Of a stretch of DNA of 64,000 nt, positions 1 to 7,399 are shown piece by piece. The notes under the pieces were generated by a model. It was not told the origin of the DNA, made no database searches, and worked only from the letters and a program-made list of their open reading frames with translations. Made by a program: the position numbers and the translations under genes. The stretch is from Anoxybacillus amylolyticus (GTDB lineage: Bacteria; Bacillota; Bacilli; Bacillales; Anoxybacillaceae), in NCBI RefSeq assembly GCF_001634285.1, contig NZ_CP015438.1, positions 1,996,001-2,060,000 on the forward strand, given 5' to 3'. How positions within the stretch are numbered: the first letter of the stretch is position 1; every line of letters begins with the position of its first letter.

Positions 1-965
1 GCCGATAACCCTTCGCGAATATCAGAGCCTTCTAAGTTTTTATCTTTTTCTTTTAGTAGACTTGTTTTGCGTGCATATTCGTTAAAAACGCGGGTCATCG
101 CTGTTTTGGCGCCTGCTTCATGCGTTCCGCCATCTTTTGTGCGAACATTGTTCACGAACGAAAGTACATTTTCCGAGTAGCCGTCATTAAATTGAAACGC
201 AAATTCGACTTCGATTCCGTTTTGTTGCCCTTCAAAATAAACGACGGGATGGAGAACATCTTTTTCTTCATTCAAATAAGCAACAAACGCTTCAATTCCG
301 TTTTCGTAATGAAACAACTCGCGCATATCGGTCCGTTCATCGACTAATTCAATTTTCAACCCTTTTAATAGAAAAGCTGATTCTCGCAACCGTTCACTTA
401 ACGTTTCGTAATTGAACGTTGTCGTGCTAAAAATGGTCGGGTCTGGTTTGAATTGAATCATCGTTCCTGTCTTTTTCGTTGTTCCCATTTTTTCTAATGT
501 CGTGACAGGTGTTCCACCCTGTTCAAACCGTTGTTGATAAATAAATCCGTCGCGGTGAATCGTGACGACGAGCCATTCCGATAAGGCGTTGACGACAGAG
601 GCGCCCACTCCGTGTAACCCCCCGCTCGTTTTATAGCCGCCTTGCCCGAATTTTCCGCCGGCATGCAAAACGGTTAAAATGACTTCCGGCGTTGGTTTTC
701 CAAGTTTATGCATGCCGACTGGCATCCCACGACCTTCATCGAGTACTGTGATGCTGTTGTCTTTATGTATTTTGACGAGAATATAGTTTCCGTATCCAGC
801 GAGCGCTTCGTCGACGGAGTTGTCGACAATTTCATAGACGAGATGATGCAACCCGCGGCTATCGGTGCTGCCGATATACATCCCGGGGCGCTTTCTAACC
901 GCTTCTAGTCCTTCAAGTACTTGGATAGCATCATCGTTATATTCGTATATTTTCTGTTTTGTCAC
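1..965 (-). CDS. parE: DNA topoisomerase IV subunit B, N-terminal part (gene runs off the left edge)
   Basis: This is the ATPase subunit of topoisomerase IV, which with ParC decatenates daughter chromosomes. About 321 codons are visible. The GHKL ATP-binding motifs are clear: EIVDNSVDEAL around residue 45, DEGRGMPVG around 76, and GGLHGVGASVVNAL around 115. I place the start at GTG 965, because an AAGGGG Shine-Dalgarno sits 7 nt upstream; the in-frame ATG at 971 is almost touching that site. The next gene upstream is yneT, as in Bacillus subtilis. The C-terminal part and parC would lie to the left of the window. Confidence 0.97.
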   Translation of the reverse strand, partial: MTKQKIYEYNDDAIQVLEGLEAVRKRPGMYIGSTDSRGLHHLVYEIVDNSVDEALAGYGNYILVKIHKDNSITVLDEGRGMPVGMHKLGKPTPEVILTVLHAGGKFGQGGYKTSGGLHGVGASVVNALSEWLVVTIHRDGFIYQQRFEQGGTPVTTLEKMGTTKKTGTMIQFKPDPTIFSTTTFNYETLSERLRESAFLLKGLKIELVDERTDMRELFHYENGIEAFVAYLNEEKDVLHPVVYFEGQQNGIEVEFAFQFNDGYSENVLSFVNNVRTKDGGTHEAGAKTAMTRVFNEYARKTSLLKEKDKNLEGSDIREGLS

Positions 966-1109
966 GCACATACCCCTTTCAAAAACAAGAACATTTGTTT
1001 CTGTTTTATTTTAGCATAAATTTCGGAAACGTCTATGCCTATTTTGCCAGCTAATCAAACTTCTGAAAATGGAAATGACCATCTTTCGAAAAAGATGGCC
1101 GAGTTTCGT

Positions 1110-1529
1110 TTACCTTTTTTTCGTTAGAGCGTGCTCTACTTTAATACAGCGATCCATCACAACGGTATATCCTTTTTCTTTTAAAAACCTATATACGTCT
1201 TCATGGACAACACCTAACTGCGCCCAAAACACATCGGCATCGATTTGGACGAACTCGCGAGCAACTTCTGGTAAATGCTCCGAACGACGAAACACGTTCA
1301 CAATATCGACATGTCCTTCAATGTCTTTTAACGATTTCATCGCTGGAATCCCTTCCCACTCCTCAATCATTGGATTGACCGGAATAATGTCGTATCCCGC
1401 ATCTTTCATTGCTTTTGCGACCATATACGACGTGCGATCGGGATTATTTGATAAGCCGACAACGGCAATGCGTTTTGCTTTTTGCAAAATCTCAGCGATC
1501 TCTTCGCGACTTGGATTCGTAATTGGCAT
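1110..1529 (-). CDS. yneT: CoA-binding domain protein, YneT/YccU family
   Basis: This 139-residue protein is a single Rossmann-type CoA-binding domain. The glycine-rich nucleotide loop VVGLSNNPDRTSY lies near residue 23, and the family motif VNVFRRSEHLPEVA lies near 77. The family's biochemical role is not firmly known. A good Shine-Dalgarno (AAAGGAG) precedes ATG 1529. The gene is just upstream of parE on the same strand, the arrangement found in other bacilli, although there plsY is next to it and here plsY is 7.5 kb away. Confidence 0.9.
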   Translation of the reverse strand: MPITNPSREEIAEILQKAKRIAVVGLSNNPDRTSYMVAKAMKDAGYDIIPVNPMIEEWEGIPAMKSLKDIEGHVDIVNVFRRSEHLPEVAREFVQIDADVFWAQLGVVHEDVYRFLKEKGYTVVMDRCIKVEHALTKKR

Positions 1530-1698
1530 GTTTTTTCTCCTTTCGAACGCTTTTTTGTAGTATTTCTTTATCCAACAAGGAAAATCCTGCTTATGTCAAT
1601 ATTTTTATGTCTACGATAGCTTAGCTAAACTCAGCTTAAAGTTCGAAAAAAACAATCATACAAAGATAATTTTCTTATCATGTCATCCACTGTATGCG

Positions 1699-1850
1699 TA
1701 TAACCAAGTTGAACAACATAAAATAAAACAAGACATTGGCGGCAACCAATGTCCCATCTATACACAGCTTACTGCAAGAAGTGCAGTGGCCCAAAAAAGC
1801 GAATCGTAACCCACCTTCACTTAGGCCAAGCAGGGTGGGTTACTTTTTGT
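1699..1850 (+). ncRNA. candidate antitoxin RNA convergent with the small toxin gene
   Basis: No reading frame is evident on this strand. A strong hairpin (arms 1806-1815 and 1834-1843, 10 bp) followed by TTTTTGT at 1844-1850 is a good rho-independent terminator for a plus-strand transcript. That terminator contains the toxin stop codon on the other strand. A possible promoter is TTATCA (1675-1680), an 18-nt spacer and TATAAC (1699-1704). The RNA would run about 140 nt and pair with the 3' half of the toxin mRNA, as in TxpA/RatA and BsrG/SR4. The boundaries are inferred. Confidence 0.45.
1732..1753 (-). terminator. terminator of the type I toxin mRNA
   Basis: A perfect 8-bp stem (GACATTGG with CCAATGTC) is followed on the minus strand by a T-rich run. 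It lies about 90 nt past the toxin stop codon, so the toxin transcript would overlap the convergent antisense RNA by more than 100 nt. Confidence 0.55.
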
Positions 1851-1908
1851 CTTTGGATACAGCGACGATAGTTACGATGAGCGAGGCAAACGCAATCATT
1901 AGATTCAT
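1840..1908 (-). CDS. small hydrophobic holin-like / type I toxin peptide
   Basis: A 22-residue peptide with one hydrophobic helix (LMIAFASLIVTIVAV) and a lysine-rich tail ending SKDKK. It matches the core of the 'putative holin-like toxin' family related to BsrG and TxpA (pattern LMxMIxFxxLI). Toxins of this family sit in the membrane and are silenced by an antisense RNA overlapping the 3' end of their mRNA. The start is uncertain: ATG 1908 or GTG 1917 (25 residues). No strong Shine-Dalgarno is visible and the usual N-terminal E-A/S-L is replaced by K-R-M, so the gene may be weakened or decaying. A TTGACA lies upstream without a good -10. Confidence 0.6.
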   Translation of the reverse strand: MNLMIAFASLIVTIVAVSKDKK

Positions 1909-2007
1909 TCTCTTCACTAATGATAATCAACCGGATCGCTTTTTCATTGAATCGAAAGTGTCAATTCCTGCAAAGCACCCGCTTCAACGCTTCGCGAAAC
2001 GGGGAGT

Positions 2008-3090
2008 TCAGTCTTCATCTTTCTTTTTTTGTTGTTGTTCTTCTCGCTTCTCTTCTTTAGGAGCTTTTTCTTGTTTTTCTAACGGCTTAGGCTTTTCTTC
2101 TTCTCGTTCCGTTTTCGACTGCTCTTCCGGTTGTTTATGATTTTCTTGCTCACTATTAGCTTTTTCTTGTTTGTCCAGCTGCTTGCGTTTTTCTTCCGGT
2201 TTTAAAACTTTCTTTTGCTCTTTTTCTAAATGTTTGTTTGGCACTTTAGGTTTTTCCTTTTCTATTTCTTTTCTTCCATATTCTCCTTGAGTTTTATTTT
2301 CGTTTTCTTCTTTAACTTTTCTCTTATTATGATTAGTCTGTTGCTCTTTATGTTCCATTTGTTTATCCTTTTCGGTTAAATTTCCAAACATTTTTTTAAT
2401 TTCTGCTACTGATTTTTCTTTTACTTTTTCGATTGGCACTCCGTTGTTTTCGGCAATCGCTAATTTATTGGGGGAAACGCCTAATTTTTTCGCTTCATCA
2501 TGTGTCCGTTTACTTATTTCAATCATTGTAACCGCTAGTTTTGTTTTTTGTTCAATCATATGGATCGTTTTTTCGATTTGCTCATCAATCGTTTTATTCT
2601 TCTTGTTAATATGGGTGATGGAAATCATCACATCTCGCTCATTTTTTAAATAGCCGTTCTGTTCACTTTGATCAATGATTTCCTCCGTAACATCGGTTAA
2701 CGTTTTACCTCTCCAATCGTCAATCGAACGAACAATTTTCCTGCCGTCATCGTTATATGCTCGCATGTCTGTAACTGTTTGTTTGTCATCGATGGACATC
2801 TCGATGCTTGGATTTATATCGATCGTCACGTATGCATAAGCTTTGCCCGTATTTAGGTTGGTTAATAACGGGATCACAGCTAACAACAAGACTAGCGCCA
2901 TAGAAAACTGAGGGATTTTTCTTGCAAATAGCTTTTGTCCTAAACTTGCTTTTTCTTCTTGGGACGTTGTAAATGAAATCTCCTCGCCAATTTGATATTC
3001 CTTTATTTTCTTTACTTTTAAAAACTCGCCGTCACGGGTCATGACGATATAATAATGTTTATGTTCTTCCATAATAATTCCATTTCTCAT
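2008..3090 (-). CDS. rsgI: anti-sigma-I factor RsgI with lysine/glutamate-rich exported tail
   Basis: A 360-residue single-pass membrane protein that holds sigma-I inactive. Residues 1-55 form the cytoplasmic RsgI_N sigma-binding domain, and residues 62-80 a transmembrane helix. The conserved extracytoplasmic segment YVTIDINPSIEMSI follows at about 88-100; Asn93-Pro94 in it is the bond at which RsgI proteins are known to self-cleave. From about residue 235 to the end the protein is low-complexity and rich in K, E and Q, with no recognisable sensor domain. ATG 3090 overlaps the sigI stop by 4 nt (ATGA) and has a GGGGG Shine-Dalgarno, so the two genes are translationally coupled. Confidence 0.92.
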   Translation of the reverse strand: MRNGIIMEEHKHYYIVMTRDGEFLKVKKIKEYQIGEEISFTTSQEEKASLGQKLFARKIPQFSMALVLLLAVIPLLTNLNTGKAYAYVTIDINPSIEMSIDDKQTVTDMRAYNDDGRKIVRSIDDWRGKTLTDVTEEIIDQSEQNGYLKNERDVMISITHINKKNKTIDEQIEKTIHMIEQKTKLAVTMIEISKRTHDEAKKLGVSPNKLAIAENNGVPIEKVKEKSVAEIKKMFGNLTEKDKQMEHKEQQTNHNKRKVKEENENKTQGEYGRKEIEKEKPKVPNKHLEKEQKKVLKPEEKRKQLDKQEKANSEQENHKQPEEQSKTEREEEKPKPLEKQEKAPKEEKREEQQQKKKDED

Positions 3091-3815
3091 TTTTCCACCC
3101 CCTTTAAATACTCTTTCAAATAAATATAATCTTCTGAAAGAAGGATCACGAGCGCAATTAAATATTTTCGGTTTCTTTCAATTGTTTTACGGCTCACATC
3201 AACTAGATTGGCCACTTCCTTAATCGGTAACTTCTTCGTATCGAACAATTGCTTTTTTAAATTCTCATTCCTTAAGATCGTTTTCGCTATGAGTAAAGAC
3301 GTTTCTCTTGCATCCTTATGCTTGGGGGAATGTTCTGTTAGATCAAGTATTGTAATCCCAAATTCTTTTAATTTTTCAGTATAATGGAAGATTTCTTCTT
3401 TTCGCTGTTCCGTTTCGATTTGTTTTTGATATTGCTCGCTCGTTACTTTGATTTCGTATGGATTTTCCATATCTTCTTCTCTGTCATCGAGCGAATAGCC
3501 GTAATTCTTTTTTTCCTTTCGGATGTAATCAATGACCCGGCGTTTAATCACCAAGCTTGCAAAAGATAAAAAGTTGCTCCCTTTATTGGGCGCATATTTT
3601 TCAATCGCCTCGTTAAAAGCAATTAGTCCTATGCTAAATTCATCATCATATTCTGGATCAATTTTTCTTTTGCATACTTCGGAAACTTTTGTGGCGATAA
3701 ACGGTTTGTATTGTTCGATAAAATCGTTTAATTTTTCTGTTTCCCTGTTTTGGAATTGTTCAATGAATTTTTCTATTTGATCGTCCTTTACCTTCCTAAA
3801 AAAACTGCGAAGCAT
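3087..3815 (-). CDS. sigI: RNA polymerase sigma-I factor
   Basis: A 242-residue sigma-70 family factor of the SigI type (about 250 residues in B. subtilis), linked to heat and envelope stress in bacilli. Region 2-like sequence (FSIGLIAFNEAI, SFASLVIKRRVIDYIRKEKK) is in the first half, and the C-terminal helix-turn-helix (LPIKEVANLVDVSRKTIERNRKYL) near residue 200. The frame is open up to 3935, but I choose ATG 3815: it has an AAGGGGTG Shine-Dalgarno 7 nt upstream, and a sigma-I-type promoter at 3842-3872 would start the mRNA about 20 nt before it. It overlaps rsgI by 4 nt. Confidence 0.93.
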   Translation of the reverse strand: MLRSFFRKVKDDQIEKFIEQFQNRETEKLNDFIEQYKPFIATKVSEVCKRKIDPEYDDEFSIGLIAFNEAIEKYAPNKGSNFLSFASLVIKRRVIDYIRKEKKNYGYSLDDREEDMENPYEIKVTSEQYQKQIETEQRKEEIFHYTEKLKEFGITILDLTEHSPKHKDARETSLLIAKTILRNENLKKQLFDTKKLPIKEVANLVDVSRKTIERNRKYLIALVILLSEDYIYLKEYLKGVEK

Positions 3816-3841
3816 CTCTTCACCCCTTGCCTTCCTTAACA

Positions 3842-3872
3842 TATTCGCCACTCGCGCCATTTTTATGGGGGT
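3842..3872 (-). promoter_or_regulatory. sigma-I-type promoter in front of sigI-rsgI
   Basis: Reading the minus strand, ACCCCC (3872-3867) followed by ATAAA forms the -35 element, then 19 nt, then CGAATA (3847-3842) as the -10. Sigma-I promoters in B. subtilis have an ACCCCC -35 and a CGAA -10. The same elements with the same 19-nt spacing occur upstream of the neighbouring DUF5667 gene at 5217-5247. Confidence 0.65.
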
Positions 3873-3896
3873 GTCATCATTTATAAAAGTATACAT

Positions 3897-3924
3897 CAAA
3901 AAAGCCCTCCGTTGAGAGAGGACT
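3897..3924 (-). terminator. terminator between the DUF5667 gene and sigI
   Basis: A 7-bp stem (AGTCCTC / GAGGGCT) followed by TTTTTT on the minus strand, 11 nt past the stop of the DUF5667 gene. It separates that gene from sigI, in keeping with sigI having its own promoter just downstream. Confidence 0.75.
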
Positions 3925-3934
3925 TGATTGGGCA

Positions 3935-5182
3935 TTATTCATCATCTTCATCTTTGTTTTCTTTATTGCTTCCGTTCCCATTCTTTTTTTCATGTTCTTT
4001 CTTTTCTTTTGCCCGTTTTTCCGCTTCTTTGCTAGCTTTTTCTTCGTGTTTTTGTACTTCTTCACGGGCTTTTTCCTCACGTCTTGGATCTTCTTTTGCT
4101 TTCACTTCGTGTTTCTTAGCTTCGTCTGTTGCCTTTTCTTCATGCGTGCTTGTTTCTTTTTGCTGTTTCTCTACTTTGTTAGCTGGTGATTGGCTTTCTT
4201 CTTTGACGTCTTCTTCCGTTTTTACTTGATTTGTTGCATCCTCCATCGCAGTTTTATCACCATTTTCTTCCGCTTCTGCTTTTTCATCTTTCATGTTATT
4301 TTTATTCTTTTTATTAGCATAGTCCGCTTTTTTCTTTTCTAGTTTCGCTAGCTTTTTCTGAAGCCGTTCTACTTTTTTATCGTCGCCATTTGCTTTCGCT
4401 TCTTCTAACTCGGCTGTTAGCCGTTTTTCTTTTATCATGGTCGTAATTTGTTTAGGGTGAAGACCGTTTTCTTTCGCTAGCTCCCCAAATCCTTTTCCCT
4501 CTTTCACAGCATCAGCGATTTCTTCCACCGTTTTTCCGGTTGCCTCCGCTAATGCGACAATTTTCGCCATTTCGCCATATCCGAATCCTTGATCACGAAG
4601 CGATTGAACGATGTTTTCATCAATACCTTTTACCACATTCGCGACTGCTTTCGTTGTTTCTTGCGTTTCTGTCAACGCCTCTTTTGTACTTTCGTCTAAT
4701 TGCTGTGAGATCGTTTCTTCCGATTTTTCATCGACATTTGCTGTTTCTTCTAATTGATTCGTCAGTTGTTCTTGTTTTTCGCTCGTTAATTCCCCTTCAT
4801 GAATCGCTTCGGACACCTTTTCCTGCGATTGCGCAAGTAGCTGAATATACGCTTCGACAGCTTCTTTCACAAATTGTTGTTTTTCTGATTGTGTCATTAC
4901 TTTCGCTTCGGCGAGTCGTTCTTTCGCAAATTGAAGCAGCAATTCGCTTTCTTTTTCGGAATCGGCTGTAATCGCTAGCTGTAAATCTTCTAGAAATTTA
5001 TCGAATGTATACAAAATACTGTCAGGCGTTGTGCCTGCTTCCGATGCCGTTTGTTCGTCTGAAACTACACTTTGCCAGTCTACTGTGTTTTCACTATTAG
5101 CAGACGCATACGTACCTCCTAACATCGATGTAAACAACACGCTTGTGGCTAAAATGTTCTTCATCTTGAATACTTTGTCCAT
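3935..5182 (-). CDS. exported DUF5667-domain protein with charged C-terminal tail
   Basis: A 415-residue secreted protein. A signal peptide covers residues 1-28 (hydrophobic LATSVLFTSMLGG, cleavage near YASA-N). The DUF5667-like helical region follows at about 45-140 (ILYTFDKFLEDLQLAIT, LLLQFAKERLAEAKVM). A middle helical region contains FGYGEMAKIVALAEATGKTVEEI. The last 150 residues are almost all K, E, A, D and Q. ATG 5182 has an AAGGAGG Shine-Dalgarno 8 nt upstream; the longer upstream reading frame has none. A sigma-I-type promoter precedes it, and its charged tail resembles that of RsgI, so it probably acts in the same envelope-stress response. Exact role unknown. Confidence 0.8.
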   Translation of the reverse strand: MDKVFKMKNILATSVLFTSMLGGTYASANSENTVDWQSVVSDEQTASEAGTTPDSILYTFDKFLEDLQLAITADSEKESELLLQFAKERLAEAKVMTQSEKQQFVKEAVEAYIQLLAQSQEKVSEAIHEGELTSEKQEQLTNQLEETANVDEKSEETISQQLDESTKEALTETQETTKAVANVVKGIDENIVQSLRDQGFGYGEMAKIVALAEATGKTVEEIADAVKEGKGFGELAKENGLHPKQITTMIKEKRLTAELEEAKANGDDKKVERLQKKLAKLEKKKADYANKKNKNNMKDEKAEAEENGDKTAMEDATNQVKTEEDVKEESQSPANKVEKQQKETSTHEEKATDEAKKHEVKAKEDPRREEKAREEVQKHEEKASKEAEKRAKEKKEHEKKNGNGSNKENKDEDDE

Positions 5183-5216
5183 ATGTAACACCCTCCTTTT
5201 GTTCATGACAAGATAT

Positions 5217-5248
5217 CTTTCGGAGACGCTTGACGGTTTGTGGGGGTC
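5217..5248 (-). promoter_or_regulatory. sigma-I-type promoter in front of the DUF5667 gene
   Basis: On the minus strand GACCCCC (5248-5242) followed by ACAAA, then a 19-nt gap counted from ACCCCC, then CGAAAG (5222-5217). It matches the sigma-I consensus and the sigI promoter at 3842-3872 in elements, spacing and the A-Y-AAA extension after the C run. The start of transcription would be about 30 nt before ATG 5182. Confidence 0.65.
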
Positions 5249-5277
5249 AATCCGAAACAAAAAGGAGGGGAGCTTAA

Positions 5278-5425
5278 TTAAGCTATTTTTGTTCGAAATA
5301 ATCTTATGCCTAGCGCTATAAAAATAATCCCCGTTAATTTATTCAATAAATTGGAAATGGAGGCGTTTTTTTCTCAGATTTTCCGTAGCAACCGACGAAA
5401 AATAGGCGACGAGCAAACAAAAGTT
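5278..5425 (-). pseudogene. C-terminal remnant of a LysE/RhtB-type exporter
   Basis: In two shifted frames the translation gives LLVAYFSSVATENLRKKRLHF (about 5425-5345), then NLLNKLTGIIFIALGIRLF (5352-5284), ending at TAA 5278. This is the usual end of a LysE-family amino-acid exporter: a short basic stretch, then a 'N-x-x-TGxxFIxLGxRL' last helix. The upstream 150 residues are missing and the piece merges directly into the yjdJ-like reading frame, so a deletion has probably fused two genes. The assignment rests on motif memory, not a search. Confidence 0.5.
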
Positions 5426-5793
5426 GGAGAATCCGCAACTACTGTTCCTAGTATAAAAAGCAACACACCGAATCCGAAAAGAAGCATGCTCAGTTTTTTT
5501 ACGTTATACCGAAACAGCAAGTCGCTCGTTAAAGTGAAGATATAAATAAGACTCAACACCATAAATATAGGAAAAGTAGGCTTGAATTTGTCTGCGTATA
5601 TAAAGTAGTCGCGTTGTGAAATATCATCACTTCTCGTGATTTGATCGTTGAATATTTTGGAAAACCATGCAGAATGCTTCCATTCCCATGGTCGATCTCT
5701 TCACTCGCTTCCTTCGTACCATGAAGCTAATGCAGCGAAAACTAAAATTACAAGCGCTGATACGTATTGAAAAATCCACAATAGTCTATTCAT
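5374..5793 (-). pseudogene. yjdJ: DUF4306 membrane protein (YjdJ-like), interrupted by an in-frame stop
   Basis: ATG 5793 has a GGAG Shine-Dalgarno. The frame reads a membrane segment ending in SWYEGSE, then TGA (5701-5703), and continues in the same frame as RDRPWEWKHSAWFSKIFN. It then runs through two more hydrophobic helices to 5374. SWYEGSE followed by WEWK-S-x-F is the signature of DUF4306/YjdJ proteins. The final 15 residues look unrelated, and the frame overlaps the LysE remnant, so the 3' end is lost. The in-frame TGA alone could be a point mutation or a sequencing error. Confidence 0.6.
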
Positions 5794-5850
5794 CCCACTC
5801 CTACCTCTTTTCCTGCCTTTCGTGATTTACATCCTCTGTGTGACGTATTA

Positions 5851-6525
5851 TCAGTATGTTTGCACAAACAGTCCGTCCCCTTCGAGCCATTCGGCGACTA
5901 ACACTTCTTGATAACTTGTCACACCGAAAGTACGGAGTTCGCGCTGTAGCCATTCTTCGTCCTTTCCTAACTCCCGAAGTTCGTCCATCAGCACTTCTCC
6001 GTCGCGGATTACCGTTGTTGGGACGCTCACCGCACGGGGAGAAAGTTGAAAATCTTCCCTCGTTGTTTTCTGATAGCGTGATTTTTTCAATACGCTAATT
6101 GAACCGTTTGCTTCTAGATAACAAAAAGCGACTTCCCGCAACGAAAACGTTTCGCTTTGGCGAAGCAAGCTTTGGAGCTGGTTGAGCGTCATACGCGATT
6201 TTTTTAACGCTTCATAATCGATCATTCCGTTGCGAATAAGCACCGTCGGTTTTCCTTCCGCAATGCCGCGAAACCATAGCCATTTTTGGCTCATATATTC
6301 CACTAAAATGAGCAGTGCTCCCCATACGGTGATCGAATAAACGATGTACCAAATATGGACATGGTCATCATATAGCGCATTCCCTAACAATTCCCCTAAT
6401 ACAATCGCCGAAATAAACGTAAACGGTGTAATTTGATGAATTATCTTTTTCCCAGCCACTTTTACGACAAGAAATAACATCATAAACCCAATCACAAGCT
6501 CTGCTGTTAACTCCACTATTTTCAT
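5851..6525 (-). CDS. DUF421 membrane protein (YetF/YrbG family)
   Basis: A 224-residue protein with three N-terminal membrane helices (about residues 5-27, 38-50 and 58-78) and a C-terminal soluble YetF domain. The family motifs GKPTVLIRNG (about 90-99) and SRMTLNQLQSLLR (about 110-122) are present, followed by a region around the VIRDGEV repeat. The family is common in spore formers; YetF-like proteins have been linked to spore germination and envelope functions. I use ATG 6525, preceded by AGGCGGTG at 6 nt, rather than the GTG 9 nt upstream. Confidence 0.85.
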   Translation of the reverse strand: MKIVELTAELVIGFMMLFLVVKVAGKKIIHQITPFTFISAIVLGELLGNALYDDHVHIWYIVYSITVWGALLILVEYMSQKWLWFRGIAEGKPTVLIRNGMIDYEALKKSRMTLNQLQSLLRQSETFSLREVAFCYLEANGSISVLKKSRYQKTTREDFQLSPRAVSVPTTVIRDGEVLMDELRELGKDEEWLQRELRTFGVTSYQEVLVAEWLEGDGLFVQTY

Positions 6526-6697
6526 TGGTTGCACCGCCTCACGATCATCATCACTATTTTCATTATGGGCAAAGCGGGCAAAACATATGTCTCTTCTATC
6601 TCTTTCTACATTGCTTCTTTCATTCCTGCCTCATTCATTGCATCTCTCCCTTTTCCACTGTATGATGTTAGTAAACTAGGTAGAAAGGAGCTTAACA

Positions 6698-7318
6698 ATG
6701 AAAAAGCAACTGCCGCCCGGCCAGTTTGAAACAGACAAATGGCCAATTCTTCACGAAGGTGAAGTGTACGAATTCGATGAAAAAACGTGGACATTCCGGC
6801 TATTTGGCGAAGTGAAAGAAGAAGTGACCCTCTCCTACGAACAAGTGATGAAGCTGCCAAAAACGATCTCGACCATCGATATGCATTGCGTCACAACATG
6901 GTCAAAGTTTGATACAACGTTTGAAGGAATTGCTTTTCGCGAATTTTTGCGCTTCGTTGAACTCGAACCGGATGTGAAATACGTGAAAATTTACGGTTAT
7001 TTAAACAAAAATCCGCTCGGCTATTCGGCGAATTTGCCGCTTGAAGCGCTTATGGGGGATGATGCGCTTTTTGTTTACCGCTGGAAAGATGCGCAACACG
7101 ACTGGCAAGACATTTCGCCAAAACACGGCTACCCGTTGCGCTTTATTCCCCCCGCTTCCTTTTATTTATGGAAAGGGGCAAAATGGGCGACAGGCATTTG
7201 TTTTATGAAAAAAGATGAACCTGGTTATTGGGAACAGCGCGGCTATTCGATGACCGCCAATCCGTTTAAAGAAGAACGCTTTTCCTCGCCAACCGAATGG
7301 CTGCGCTCCTTTTTTTAA
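6698..7318 (+). CDS. molybdopterin-dependent oxidoreductase, sulfite-oxidase-like (YuiH family)
   Basis: A 206-residue single-domain enzyme of the sulfite oxidase molybdopterin-binding fold. Cys64 in DMHCVTTWSK is the expected molybdenum ligand, and KHGYPLRFIPP and YLWKGAKWATGI are conserved cofactor-pocket segments near the end. There is no signal peptide and no dimerisation domain, so it resembles the short cytoplasmic YuiH/MsrP-like forms rather than full sulfite oxidase. The substrate is unknown. The start ATG 6698 has an AAAGGAG Shine-Dalgarno. Confidence 0.88.
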   Translation: MKKQLPPGQFETDKWPILHEGEVYEFDEKTWTFRLFGEVKEEVTLSYEQVMKLPKTISTIDMHCVTTWSKFDTTFEGIAFREFLRFVELEPDVKYVKIYGYLNKNPLGYSANLPLEALMGDDALFVYRWKDAQHDWQDISPKHGYPLRFIPPASFYLWKGAKWATGICFMKKDEPGYWEQRGYSMTANPFKEERFSSPTEWLRSFF

Positions 7319-7399
7319 CTCTGGTTGCATCATAAGCTATCATGCGTATCTTTTATTTTTGTGATATAATACGAGCGAATGAAGTAAAGGAGGCTGCGT

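Noticed and set aside
1069-1560. 163-codon plus-strand frame over yneT
   Set aside because: It is the exact antisense of yneT, has no family motifs and no ribosome site; a shadow frame.
3816-3935. Upstream extension of SigI to 3935
   Set aside because: The extension would span the predicted sigma-I promoter and the terminator of the previous gene, has no ribosome site, and is not expected from the family length.
5701-5703. Selenocysteine reading of the TGA in the yjdJ-like frame
   Set aside because: No SECIS-like hairpin follows and the family has no selenocysteine or cysteine at this site.
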